Assembly: GCF_021390475.1 (NCBI RefSeq)
Contig: NZ_JAJUWS010000028.1
Coordinates: forward strand, 1 to 64,000
Length of the DNA: 64,000 nt
Direction: 5' to 3'
DNA from: Streptomyces sp. ST2-7A
Lineage (GTDB): Bacteria; Actinomycetota; Actinomycetes; Streptomycetales; Streptomycetaceae
Both the position numbers and the translations under genes were made by a program. Shown piece after piece: positions 18,778 through 27,393 of the stretch (positions are counted from its first letter, which is position 1; each line of letters begins with the position of its first letter). A model generated the notes under the pieces. The model made no database searches. It was not told the DNA's origin and saw only the letters and a program-made list of their open reading frames with translations.

Positions 18778-19448
18778 GAGCCCGAACCCTTCCCCGCGCC
18801 CGAACCGACCAGGCCGCGCTCGCGCGCGTAGTCGCCGAGCAGATCACGCAACTGACGACGCCCGCGGTGCAGGCGGGACATCACCGTACCGATGGGGGTC
18901 CCCATGATGTCGGCGATCTCCTTGTACGCGAATCCCTCGACATCGGCGAGGTAGACCGCGATCCGGAAGTCCTCGGGAATGGTCTGCAGGGCCCGCTTGA
19001 CGTCCGTGTCGGGCAGACGGTCCAGCGCCTGCGACTCGGCCGTCTGCAGGCCGTTGGACATGTGCGACTCGGCCCGCGCGAGTTGCCAGTCCTCGATCTC
19101 CTCGGCCGCGCTGCGCTGCGGTTCGCGCTGCTTCTTGCGGTAGGAGTTGATGAACGTGTTGGTGAGGATGCGGTACATCCACGCCTTGAGGTTGGTGCCC
19201 GCGCGGAACTGGTGGAAGGAGGCGTACGCCTTGGCGTAGGTCTCCTGCACCAGGTCCTCGGCGTCCGCCGGATTGCGGGTCATCCGCAGCGCGGCGGAGT
19301 ACATCTGGTCGAGGTACTCCAGCGCGTCCCGCTCGAAGCGGGCGTTGCGCTCCTCGGGGGTCTCCGACCGCCCGTCCGATCCGTCGGTCGGCACGCCGGT
19401 GTTCTCCCCGTCGCCGCTCTCGCCGTCGGTCGTGGTGACCGGACCCAC
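18774..19448 (-). CDS. sigR: Disulfide-stress sigma factor SigR
   Basis: This 224-residue ECF sigma factor directs transcription of the thiol-disulfide stress regulon. Region 2 is clear (DALEYLDQMYSAALRMTRNP, DLVQETYAKAYASFHQFR, ILTNTFINSYRKKQ), as is region 4 (IAVYLADVEGFAYKEIADI, GTVMSRLHRGRRQL). I chose GTG 19448 because the following GPVT sequence matches the S. coelicolor start; AAGGAG abuts it directly, which is tighter than usual. A longer form can start at ATG 19622. It is cotranscribed with rsrA and preceded by a sigma-R promoter. Confidence 0.94.
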   Translation of the reverse strand: MGPVTTTDGESGDGENTGVPTDGSDGRSETPEERNARFERDALEYLDQMYSAALRMTRNPADAEDLVQETYAKAYASFHQFRAGTNLKAWMYRILTNTFINSYRKKQREPQRSAAEEIEDWQLARAESHMSNGLQTAESQALDRLPDTDVKRALQTIPEDFRIAVYLADVEGFAYKEIADIMGTPIGTVMSRLHRGRRQLRDLLGDYARERGLVGSGAGKGSGS

Positions 19449-19622
19449 CTCCTTCACCGGGGTGGCCGACTCCGTGGCGGCCACACTTGTCTCGGAGAAT
19501 AGACGACGACCGGGGGCGGGCGCCCCTCGAGCGGGGCCCTCGGCCGCGAGCCGCAGCGTCGCCCAATCGACCGTCGCGGCGGTCTCCCGGCTCCGGCGGG
19601 GCGGGCATGCGGTCGATCCCAT
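19449..19622 (-). other. In-frame N-terminal extension, candidate SigR' isoform
   Basis: The SigR frame remains open for 58 codons upstream to ATG 19622, which has GAGGAG 9 nt before it. S. coelicolor makes an unstable longer form, sigma-R', with a 55-codon extension from the stress-induced promoter. The similar length and the sigma-R promoter upstream suggest the same two-isoform switch here. Confidence 0.7.
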
Positions 19623-19756
19623 GGGGTCGCTCTCCTCACTGCGGTACGAACGAGTGGCGAACGGCTTCCGGCCCGGGCGTGTCGGGAGCGGGGCTCCCGA
19701 CGCCGCGCGTCCGGCGGGGCACGGACCCGGTCGGGTCCACCTCCCGCATCTGCCTC

Positions 19757-19782
19757 AACACCCCCGGACGCCCGGGCATTCC
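19757..19782 (-). promoter_or_regulatory. Sigma-R-dependent promoter of sigR
   Basis: On the minus strand GGAAT (19782-19778) is followed by exactly 18 nt and GTT (19759-19757), the known sigma-R consensus. Transcription should begin near 19750, upstream of both candidate starts, giving positive autoregulation. Confidence 0.85.
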
Positions 19783-19880
19783 CGGGCGTTTCGGGGGATG
19801 TGTCCCCCGCCCCGGGCGGCGGTGAACGCCCCGGGCGGCACCTCTCACCCGATCAGCCGGCCGGCGCCGGCGAACCGGCC

Positions 19881-19947
19881 GAGGCACCCGCCGACCGGGG
19901 CCCCGAACCCCGCCCCCTCCCGGCACGGGCCCGGGACACCACCCCGA
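19881..19947. repeat. 67-bp direct repeat, copy 1
   Basis: The 67 bp here are identical to 20056-20122, offset 175 bp. Similarity continues about 18 bp further to the left with one indel. Both copies are in noncoding DNA upstream of sigR. Confidence 0.8.
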
Positions 19948-20055
19948 CCTTCCCGGCCGACTTCCTCCCCGGGGACACGAGGGCACCCGGGCCCGGCCAC
20001 CGCCGGTCACCGGGCGGGATCGCCCGCGTCCGACCGGGCGCCGGCGAACCCGCCG

Positions 20056-20122
20056 GAGGCACCCGCCGACCGGGGCCCCGAACCCCGCCCCCTCCCGGCA
20101 CGGGCCCGGGACACCACCCCGA
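20056..20122. repeat. 67-bp direct repeat, copy 2
   Basis: Second copy of the repeat at 19881-19947. The intervening sequence has no gene. The pair looks like a local tandem duplication of about 175 bp whose centre has diverged. Confidence 0.8.
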
Positions 20123-20259
20123 ACCATCCGTGCGGCCGTCCCACCGGGCCCTCCGGGACCGGCCCCGAGCGGGTCGTCCGACCATCCCGTCGAATATCCC
20201 GCCCGGTGTTCGGGGACCGGGGACCGCCCCGCCGGGACCGCCTTCCCCGACCGGGGGCC

Positions 20260-21051
20260 TCAGGTCGCGGCGGGCAGGGCGAGGGTCCAGTCGGCGACCG
20301 CCGCGACGATGGTCGCCGTCGTTTCCGCCGGGTCCACTCCGGAACGGGCGCCGACGGCGAACGCGTGGTCGGCCGCCGGCACGGTCACCGGGTCGATCCC
20401 CTCCGGGAACTCCTGCGGACGGCCGAACGGGTCACGCGCGCCCTGCACCACCAGCAGTGGCAGCCCGGCGCCGGTGACCGCCGTCAACTCCCCCGCCCGG
20501 GATCGCTCCGCGCGGCCCGGTGGGTGCAGTGGGAAGGCCAGGGCGAGGACACCGATCGCACCGGTCTCCCCGGCGGTACGGCAGGCCACCCGGGCACCGG
20601 CGCTGCGCCCGCCGGCGACCACCGGCGGCACGGTTCCGGCGGTGGTGGTTCCCGCCGCGTCGTCCGCCGGGTCGGCCAGCGCCGGCCACAGCGCCCGCCA
20701 GGCGGTGTCCAGGGTGCGGGGCGCGGGCGCCAGCCGCTTCCCGGCGACGCGCCAGGGCTGTTCCACCAGTGCGATGGTCACCCCGCGTGCCGGCAGCGCG
20801 GCGGCGAGGGCCACCAGGTCGGGCGCGCCGATGCCGCCGCCGGCTCCGTGGCCGAGGGCGAGGGTCAGCCGGGGACGCCCGGCCGGGTGCCAGGTGATCC
20901 GGGCGGGGCCGGCGGGGGTGTCCACCTCGTGGACCGCGCCGGGGGACGGCGTCGGCGGCGGTGCGGGCCGGGCGCGGTCGCCGGTGGGCGCGGCGGAGCC
21001 GGCCCGGGGCACGGGGGGCCGGGCGGGGCGTGCGGAACGGGCTGCGGCCAT
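20260..21051 (-). CDS. Alpha/beta-fold hydrolase
   Basis: The 263-residue protein resembles the small alpha/beta hydrolases of the KAT/TEX30 type: oxyanion region LALGHGAGGG, nucleophile elbow VAGGRSAGARVA (Ser), an acid near QGARDPFG, and a His in PAADHAFAV. A Pro/Ala-rich N-terminus has no signal peptide. Its ATG shares one base with the stop of the SRAP gene (TGATG), so the two are coupled. The substrate is unknown. Confidence 0.82.
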   Translation of the reverse strand: MAAARSARPARPPVPRAGSAAPTGDRARPAPPPTPSPGAVHEVDTPAGPARITWHPAGRPRLTLALGHGAGGGIGAPDLVALAAALPARGVTIALVEQPWRVAGKRLAPAPRTLDTAWRALWPALADPADDAAGTTTAGTVPPVVAGGRSAGARVACRTAGETGAIGVLALAFPLHPPGRAERSRAGELTAVTGAGLPLLVVQGARDPFGRPQEFPEGIDPVTVPAADHAFAVGARSGVDPAETTATIVAAVADWTLALPAAT

Positions 21052-21896
21052 CAGAAGAGCGTGCTCTCCTCCGGCGCGGCCAGCGCCTCCGTCAACTCCG
21101 GGCCGTTGTTGCGGACGTTGCTCACCTCGACGCCGACCGGGTACGCGCGCATGGTGCCCGGCGGGGGCGGGTCCAGCAGGCCGCGCACCCCCTCGGGGTC
21201 GGTGAACGCGGGGTCCAGCCAGGCGTCCCAGCGCTCGGGCGGCAGGGCCAGCGGCATCCGGGGGTGGATGTCCGAGAGGCTGCCGGGGCGGTTCGGTCCG
21301 ACCTCGGCGGGGTCCACACCGGGCAGCGGATCGGTCTCGGCCTCGGTGGTGACGACCGTGCACGTGGCCCACCACGCGCCCGGGTGGTCGTCGGGCAGGG
21401 TGGAGTCCCGCCAGAACCCGTAGAGCCCGGCGAGGGCCATCACCGAGCCGTCCGCCGGAGTGATGTACCAGGGCTGCTTGCGGGACCGCTTGCGCTTGCC
21501 CTTCTCCTCCTCCTTCCGCTCCTCGTGGAAGGTGAGCCACTCGTAGTAGCCGTCCGCCGGCAGCAGGCAGCGGCGGGCGACGAAGGGTTTGCGGTAGGAG
21601 GGCTTCTCGTGCACGGTCTCGGCCCGGGCATTGATCATCTTCACGCCCACGTCGGGTGACTTGGCCCAGGAGGGGACCAGCCCCCAGCGCAGCGGGCGCA
21701 GCTGACGCACCGGCTCACCGTCGCCGGAGCCGCCGTCCGCCCCCTTCAGCGCGCGCTCGAGAACGGCCGGCACCCGTTTGGTGGGCGCGACGTTCCAGTC
21801 CGGGCCGAGGTCGGCCGCGTCCTCGGCGAGGTGTCGGATGTCGAAGAGCGCCGCCAACTCCTCCGGCCGGCGGCTGGTCGCATAGCGTCCGCACAT
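21051..21896 (-). CDS. SRAP (HMCES/YedK-like) abasic-site DNA-protein crosslinking protein
   Basis: The 281-residue protein begins MCGRYATS; Cys2 crosslinks to abasic sites in single-stranded DNA. Other family residues are Asn in MINARAET, Glu in PADGYYEW and His in DIHPRMP. An unusual Lys/Arg/Glu-rich insert (residues about 120-135) follows the YYEW motif. No strong ribosome site precedes the ATG, but the Cys2 requirement fixes the start. Confidence 0.92.
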   Translation of the reverse strand: MCGRYATSRRPEELAALFDIRHLAEDAADLGPDWNVAPTKRVPAVLERALKGADGGSGDGEPVRQLRPLRWGLVPSWAKSPDVGVKMINARAETVHEKPSYRKPFVARRCLLPADGYYEWLTFHEERKEEEKGKRKRSRKQPWYITPADGSVMALAGLYGFWRDSTLPDDHPGAWWATCTVVTTEAETDPLPGVDPAEVGPNRPGSLSDIHPRMPLALPPERWDAWLDPAFTDPEGVRGLLDPPPPGTMRAYPVGVEVSNVRNNGPELTEALAAPEESTLF

Positions 21897-22344
21897 GTGA
21901 CCCAGCCTACGTCGGGGCACCGACAGCGGCGGCGGAACGGGCCGCGCCGTCCCCGGTGTCGGGGCAACCGAACGGGTCCCACCGACTCCGACCGGCGGGG
22001 CTCCCACCCCGGCTCCCCGGCGCGCCCCGGGCGGTGCTCGGGACGGCACACATCGTGCGGGACGGCCGTGTCGTGCCGTGCCCTCCCCCACCGACCGACG
22101 GATCGCCCCCACCCGCCCGGGTGCCACCCATCAACGGCGCGCCCGAAAGCCCGGCACGCCCGGTGCCCCGCCGGGCGCCGGGCGGGCACGCCGAAGCGGC
22201 GGTCCGGGGGTCGTCCTCCCCGGACCGCCGCGCGGACCGGCGGCGCCTCGGCCGCCGGCCGGTCCCGCCCCCGCCGGTGGCAGGGGGGACGGGACCGGGT
22301 CGCGGTGCCGACGTCACCCGCCCGGGAACGCCGGCACCGCGGGG
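21897..22344. other. Intergenic region downstream of the GH48 gene
   Basis: About 450 bp without a gene, rich in hairpins. A second, one-bulge hairpin lies near 22161-22188. Confidence 0.4.
22199..22228 (-). terminator. Hairpin terminator after the GH48 gene
   Basis: An 11-bp perfect stem (22199-22209 with 22218-22228) and 8-nt loop lie 117 nt past the cellulase stop. Confidence 0.6.
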
Positions 22345-25038
22345 TCACTCGTCGCCGAACAGGTCGGCGTAGGTGCCCAGGGCCATGGCGATGTCCGCCT
22401 GCGCCCAGAACCGGTGGTACTCGAAGACCGGCTCCGGTCCACCGTTGAGGTACGCCTCGACCTTCGGCCAGTCCGGGTCGTTCTCGTAGAAGGACCGGAT
22501 GGAGAGGAAGGTCGAATCGGAGTCGATGACGTCACCGTTGGGCATGGTGCCGCTCCACCCCGGCGGGACGTAGACCTCCTGGTCGAACCGGGAGTAGTCG
22601 CCACGGCTCTCCGGGACGGCGATGCCGATGTCGTCGCGGTGCTCCCAGAGGGCGTCCAGCAGGCCCTTGCCCGCGTCCCGGGCGGCGGTGTCGCCGGTGG
22701 CCGCCGCGTAGAACAGCAGCGCGTTGGCGAGCGAGCCGGTGACGCCGACGTCCTGGTTGTGGCCGGTGACGGTCACGCTCAGGCCGTTGTTCGCGCCGGG
22801 GTTGTTCGGGTTCCAGTTGTCCGGCTGACCGGACCAGGAGAGCGTGGACGGGATGGAGAAGTCACCGTTGGTGCCGATCTCGATCTCGCCCAGGACCCAG
22901 TCGACCCACTTGTCGAGGACCTCGCCCGCCATCTCGTCGCCGGTCTCCCAGTACAGCTCGGCGACCCGCTGCATCGACCAGGCCTGCATGCCGAACCACT
23001 GGTTCGACGGCGGGTCCCGGTAGACCGGGGCCTCGTCGTAGAACATGCCGTAGAAGGTGGCGGTGCCGGCCGGCGGGGCGTCGTAGGAGCCCTCCCAGCT
23101 GTTGGTCACGCCACCGGCGATACCGCCCTCGCGGGACTGCAGCCAGCGGTACAGCTCGACCTGGCGCTGCAGGCTGTTGGCCCAGTCCTGTCGTGCGGTC
23201 GGCGAGTTCGGGATCAGGTCGGGGTCGGTGCTCAGCGCGTAGGCGGCCATGGGGTTCTGGTAGCCGAAGTGCGAGTGGCTGCCGCCGATGCGCCAGGCCC
23301 AGCCGGCGGAGGAGTCCAGCGCGCCGCCCCAGGCGTAGTACCAGGACAGCAGGTAGTGGGCGCTGTCGCGGCCGGAGCCGGCGGGGCAGGTCTGGGCGTT
23401 GGTGCAGTTGCCGATCCGCTTGAAGTACTTGTCGAACAGGGCGTAGCGCAGGTAGTCACCCATCTGCGCGGCCTTGGCGACGGTACCGGCGACGGCGGCG
23501 CCGTTGCCCTGCTCCTCGGCCCAGCGCTTGGCCCAGAAGGCCGCCTGCACGGCGCGGGCGTCGGCGTCGGGGGCGTTGGTGTAGCGCCACTGCTCGGCGT
23601 AGGCGTCGTCCTGCACGTACAGGTCGAGGTAGCCGTTGGGGCCGCCGAAGGAGAAGTCCTCGCAGGACGGGTGCGGGACGGTCTCCCAGACCGACTCCTG
23701 CGAGCCGCGCTGGAAGGTGTTGATGAAGGACGGGCCCTCGGTCTCGGGACCACCGGCGCACGGGGCGCCGGGCGCGTTGCCGAAGCCGTAGACGTTGTCC
23801 ACGTCCTGCAACCAGTGCATGCCGTAGATCTCGCTGGTGCCGTAGGTCGAGGACAGTTCGGCGGCCAGCGGGTCGCTGCCGACCGGCACGTTCGACTGGA
23901 GCGCCGACGGGTACATCGAGGGGTCCGGGTGCTCGGCGGCGTAGGTCGCCGGGCTGGACGGGTTGTAGAAGCTGTTGGTGGGCTGGTCCGCGGTACCGGG
24001 GATCATGTACCGCTCCATGGTTCCCCAGGCCTCGTTGAAGGGGCCCCAGTCACCGGTGATCTTCCCGTACATCGCCTGCAGCCAGATGAGGTAGCTGTAG
24101 GCCTCGGAGGTCGTCTCGTGACCGTGGTCGGGCGCCTCGACGTTGAGGGTCTCCACCGCGTGGTACGGGATGCCCTCGTCGGAGAAGTAGCCGTTGGCCG
24201 GGTCGGTGACCATGGCGTGCAGTTCGAGGAACCGCTCCTCGTACTCGCCCGTGGCCTCGCTCAGCAGGGTGACGGTGACGTTCACCGGGTCCAGGCCGGG
24301 GGCGCTCGCGGTGACCACGGCCGAGCCGCTCGCGGAGGCGGCGGCGGAGACCGTCACCTGCTGCGGGGTGTTCCAGTTGGCCGGGGTGAAGGTCAACGAG
24401 GTGCCGGAGGAGACGCTCACACCGGTGTCCCCGGAGCTGCGGGCCACGGAGACGGAGACGTTGCCCTGGGGCTGGTTGGACAGCCGCAGGCCGAAGGTCG
24501 CGGTGGAGCCCGCGGCGACGGCGACGGTGGAGGGGGTGGCGATGATGGAGGGGGCGGTGGCCTCCTCGCCGCAGGTCACGCCGTTGACCCGGAACGAGGT
24601 GGGGGCCTCGTTGGAGCCGGAGTAGCTGAAGTTGCCGCCGAAGCCGGTGGAGCCGCGGGCCGGGATGCTCCGGTTCCAGTCGAGGTTGGAGGCGGTGACC
24701 GTGCGGCCGGACTGCGACCACTGGGCGTTCCAGCCCTGCTGGAGCCGCTGGTTGCCGCTGTAGTCGTAGGTGAGGGTCCAGCCGTTGATGGCGGTGGACC
24801 CGAGGTTGTTGATGGTGATGTTGGCGGTGAAGCCGGAGCCCCAGTCGTTGACGTTGTAGACGACGTCACAGCTGAGCTCGTTGGCCTGCGCGGTGCCGTT
24901 GAGCGCGGTGGTGAGGGTGAGGGGCATGGCCATCGCGGCGATGGCGGCGACGGCGATCCGTCGGGTGGGGCGACGTCTGCGCCCCGGTCCGCCGTCCGGC
25001 GGCCCTCCGGTGGGATCGGTGGTGCTGCGGAAGCGCAT
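22345..25038 (-). CDS. Secreted GH48 cellulase (reducing-end cellobiohydrolase) with CBM2
   Basis: The 897-residue protein has an Arg-rich signal peptide, an N-terminal family 2 cellulose-binding module (CDVVYNVNDWGSGFTANIT onward, residues about 57-157, with surface tryptophans), a beta-sandwich spacer (about 160-255, LTFTPANWNTPQQVTVSA), and a full GH48 domain of about 640 residues with the ETTSEAYSYL segment that holds the proton-donor Glu. GH48 enzymes release cellobiose processively from chain reducing ends. ATG 25038 has GGAAGG 9 nt upstream; an ATG nine codons earlier has none. Divergent from the GH6 gene with CebR boxes between. Confidence 0.95.
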   Translation of the reverse strand: MRFRSTTDPTGGPPDGGPGRRRRPTRRIAVAAIAAMAMPLTLTTALNGTAQANELSCDVVYNVNDWGSGFTANITINNLGSTAINGWTLTYDYSGNQRLQQGWNAQWSQSGRTVTASNLDWNRSIPARGSTGFGGNFSYSGSNEAPTSFRVNGVTCGEEATAPSIIATPSTVAVAAGSTATFGLRLSNQPQGNVSVSVARSSGDTGVSVSSGTSLTFTPANWNTPQQVTVSAAASASGSAVVTASAPGLDPVNVTVTLLSEATGEYEERFLELHAMVTDPANGYFSDEGIPYHAVETLNVEAPDHGHETTSEAYSYLIWLQAMYGKITGDWGPFNEAWGTMERYMIPGTADQPTNSFYNPSSPATYAAEHPDPSMYPSALQSNVPVGSDPLAAELSSTYGTSEIYGMHWLQDVDNVYGFGNAPGAPCAGGPETEGPSFINTFQRGSQESVWETVPHPSCEDFSFGGPNGYLDLYVQDDAYAEQWRYTNAPDADARAVQAAFWAKRWAEEQGNGAAVAGTVAKAAQMGDYLRYALFDKYFKRIGNCTNAQTCPAGSGRDSAHYLLSWYYAWGGALDSSAGWAWRIGGSHSHFGYQNPMAAYALSTDPDLIPNSPTARQDWANSLQRQVELYRWLQSREGGIAGGVTNSWEGSYDAPPAGTATFYGMFYDEAPVYRDPPSNQWFGMQAWSMQRVAELYWETGDEMAGEVLDKWVDWVLGEIEIGTNGDFSIPSTLSWSGQPDNWNPNNPGANNGLSVTVTGHNQDVGVTGSLANALLFYAAATGDTAARDAGKGLLDALWEHRDDIGIAVPESRGDYSRFDQEVYVPPGWSGTMPNGDVIDSDSTFLSIRSFYENDPDWPKVEAYLNGGPEPVFEYHRFWAQADIAMALGTYADLFGDE

Positions 25039-25144
25039 GGACGGTCCCTTCCGTGCGGCTCTCATGGGGGGGTGTACCCGGGATGTACGGGTGCTGGGGA
25101 AGCGAGCGTCGGCCGGTCTCGGCTGACGTGAGCATGGAAACCAG

Positions 25145-25158
25145 TGGGAGCGCTCCCA
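25145..25158. promoter_or_regulatory. CebR box (perfect) for the GH48 gene
   Basis: TGGGAGCGCTCCCA is the exact CebR operator. It lies 107 bp upstream of the GH48 start and about 20-30 bp downstream of the predicted transcription start. Confidence 0.93.
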
Positions 25159-25183
25159 AGGATCGGGGGAACCCCCGAACGCG

Positions 25184-25212
25184 TCAATACTCTTGACACA
25201 ACCTCAGCTCAA
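25184..25212 (-). promoter_or_regulatory. Candidate GH48 promoter
   Basis: On the minus strand TTGAGC (-35) and TATTGA (-10) are 17 nt apart. Initiation near 25177 would put the CebR box just inside the transcript, suited to repression by blocking. Confidence 0.6.
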
Positions 25213-25300
25213 AGGCCTGGTTAAGCCCCTGGTGGGCCGTCAATTCTCGAACAACCCCTTGGCGGGAGGCGGTTGTTGCGGCTACCTTCCCTTCAACCAG

Positions 25301-25314
25301 TGGGAGCGGTTCCA
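25301..25314. promoter_or_regulatory. CebR box (2 mismatches) for the GH6 gene
   Basis: TGGGAGCGGTTCCA matches 12 of 14 bases of the CebR operator and lies 54 bp upstream of the GH6 start. A possible promoter, TTGGCG at 25259 with TACCTT at 25283, sits just before it. Confidence 0.8.
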
Positions 25315-25367
25315 CCAGCCAGGCGCCCGGGACGGCGCACCAGAAGACACCTCCTGAGAGGACCCCA

Positions 25368-27206
25368 ATGAGCCGCACCAACCCCCCACCCAAGCGGCGC
25401 TTCACGCAGCGCACCGCCATCCTTTCCGCCACCGCGCTGCTCGCGGCCGGTGTCGGGGCAGGCGGCCTCATGCAGGGCACCGCGTCCGCCAACGCGCTCG
25501 GTTGTTCGGTGGACTACTCCACCAATGACTGGGGCTCCGGCTTCACCGCCAACATCACCATCAACAACGGTGGTTCCGCCGCCATCAACGGCTGGACCCT
25601 CACCTACGCCTACAGCGGCAACCAGCGGCTCCAGCAGGGCTGGAACGCCCAGTGGTCGCAGTCCGGTTCGAACGTGACGGCCTCCAACCTCGACTGGAAC
25701 CGGAACATCTCGGCGGGCTCCTCGGTGAGCTTCGGCGGCAACTTCAGCTACTCCGGCTCCAACGCCGCCCCGACCTCCTTCTCGGTCAACGGCGTCAACT
25801 GCTCCGACGACGGCGGCTCCGGCGGCAGTGACGGCGGGAACGGCGGGAACGACGGGGGCAACGGCGGAAACGACGGCGGGAACGGCGGAAACGACGGCGG
25901 GAACGGCGGGAACGGCGGGACCAACCCGCCCCCCGGTGAGCGCGTCGACAACCCCTACGTGGGCGCCGGCGTCTACGTGAACCCCGAGTGGTCCGCCAAC
26001 GCGGCCTCCGAGCCCGGCGGTTCGGCGATCGCCCACCTCCCGACCGGTGTCTGGTTGGACCGCATCGCGGCCATCGAGGGCTCCGGCCAGGCGGGCAACC
26101 GGACCATGGGCCTGCGCGAGCACCTCGACGAGGCGGTCGTCCAGGCGCAGGACCACGACAACTTCGTCTTCCAGGTCGTCATCTACAACCTGCCCGGCCG
26201 TGACTGCGCCGCCCTGGCGTCCAACGGTGAGCTCGGGGCGGAGGAGCTCGACCGCTACAAGGACGAGTACATCGCCCCGATCGCGGACATCCTGTCGGAT
26301 TCGAAGTACTCGGACCTGCGGATCGTGGCCGTCATCGAGATCGACTCGCTGCCGAACCTGGTGACCAACGTCGGCAACAGCGAGGGCGCCACCGAGATGT
26401 GCGACCGGATGCTCGCCAACCGGGGCTACGTCCGCGGTGTCGGCCACGCGCTGGCCACCCTGGGCGCCATCCCCAACGTCTACAACTACATCGACGCCGC
26501 CCACCACGGCTGGATCGGCTGGGACAGCAACTTCGTCCCGTCGGCCCAGATCTTCCGTGAGGCCGCCGGCGCCGAGGGTGCCACCCCGGCCGACGTCCAC
26601 GGCTTCATCACCAACACCTCCAACTACAGCCCCACCGTGGAGCCGTACTTCAAGGTCACCGACACGGTGAACGGCGTCAGCGTGCGGCAGGCGGAGTTCG
26701 TCGACTGGAACGACTACGTCGATGAGCAGAGCTTCGCGCAGGCCCTCCGTCAGGAGCTGGTCCGTCAGGGCTTCGACAGCGGCATCGGCATGCTCATCGA
26801 CACCTCCCGCAACGGCTGGGGCGGCCCGAACCGTCCCACCGGCCCGGGCCCGATGACCAACGTCGACGCCTACGTCGACGGCAGCCGGATCGAGCAGCGA
26901 TTCAACAAGGGCAACTGGTGCAACCAGGCCGGTGCCGGCCTCGGTGAGCGCCCGACGACGGCCCCCGCTCCGGGGATCGACGCCTACGTGTGGATCAAGC
27001 CCCCGGGGGAGTCGGACGGTGCCAGCCGCGAGATCCCGAACGACGAGGGCAAGGGCTTCGACCGGATGTGCGACCCGACCTACCAGGGCAACGCCCGTAA
27101 CGGCTTCAGCCCCTCCGGCGCCCTGCCGGACGCCCCGGTCGCCGGCCACTGGTTCTCGGCCCAGTTCCGGGAGCTGCTGGCCAACGCGTACCCGCCCGTG
27201 AACTGA
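25368..27206 (+). CDS. Secreted GH6 cellobiohydrolase with CBM2
   Basis: The 612-residue protein has a signal peptide cleaved near residue 42, a CBM2 (46-145) almost the same as that of the GH48 enzyme, a Gly/Asn/Asp linker of tandem repeats (about 149-184), and a GH6 catalytic domain. The proton-donor Asp279 lies in the family signature GRDCAALASNGE, and DTSRNGWGGPNRP forms part of the tunnel. GH6 exoenzymes act from non-reducing ends, complementing GH48. GAGAGG lies 5 nt before the ATG. CebR regulation is expected from the operator upstream. Confidence 0.95.
   Translation: MSRTNPPPKRRFTQRTAILSATALLAAGVGAGGLMQGTASANALGCSVDYSTNDWGSGFTANITINNGGSAAINGWTLTYAYSGNQRLQQGWNAQWSQSGSNVTASNLDWNRNISAGSSVSFGGNFSYSGSNAAPTSFSVNGVNCSDDGGSGGSDGGNGGNDGGNGGNDGGNGGNDGGNGGNGGTNPPPGERVDNPYVGAGVYVNPEWSANAASEPGGSAIAHLPTGVWLDRIAAIEGSGQAGNRTMGLREHLDEAVVQAQDHDNFVFQVVIYNLPGRDCAALASNGELGAEELDRYKDEYIAPIADILSDSKYSDLRIVAVIEIDSLPNLVTNVGNSEGATEMCDRMLANRGYVRGVGHALATLGAIPNVYNYIDAAHHGWIGWDSNFVPSAQIFREAAGAEGATPADVHGFITNTSNYSPTVEPYFKVTDTVNGVSVRQAEFVDWNDYVDEQSFAQALRQELVRQGFDSGIGMLIDTSRNGWGGPNRPTGPGPMTNVDAYVDGSRIEQRFNKGNWCNQAGAGLGERPTTAPAPGIDAYVWIKPPGESDGASREIPNDEGKGFDRMCDPTYQGNARNGFSPSGALPDAPVAGHWFSAQFRELLANAYPPVN
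25812..25920 (+). repeat. Tandem repeats coding the GH6 linker
   Basis: Short imperfect units (encoding GGNDGGN) repeat several times between the CBM2 and the catalytic domain. Such tracts change length by slippage, which would alter linker length. Confidence 0.8.
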
Positions 27207-27223
27207 CCTCCGCCGAGGTCGGT

Positions 27224-27253
27224 GCCGTCGGCGGGCCCCCGCCCGCCGACGGC
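27224..27253 (+). terminator. Hairpin terminator after the GH6 gene
   Basis: A perfect 12-bp stem (27224-27235 with 27242-27253) and 6-nt loop begin 17 nt after the stop codon. Confidence 0.75.
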
Positions 27254-27393
27254 GACAGGTGACGGGTGAGAAGAACAGCCCCCTGGTAGTCGGAGCCCCG
27301 GTCCCCCCGGACCGGGGCTCCGGCGCGCCCGGGGGCAGGGGGCGGAGGCGACGGGGCATCGCCCGGGAGAGCCCCGCCCTCGACCGGGTGCGC

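Noticed and set aside
22078..25131. A 1,017-codon open frame opposite the GH48 gene
   Set aside because: Typical antisense frame of GC-rich DNA; the GH48 frame has a signal peptide, domains and operator.
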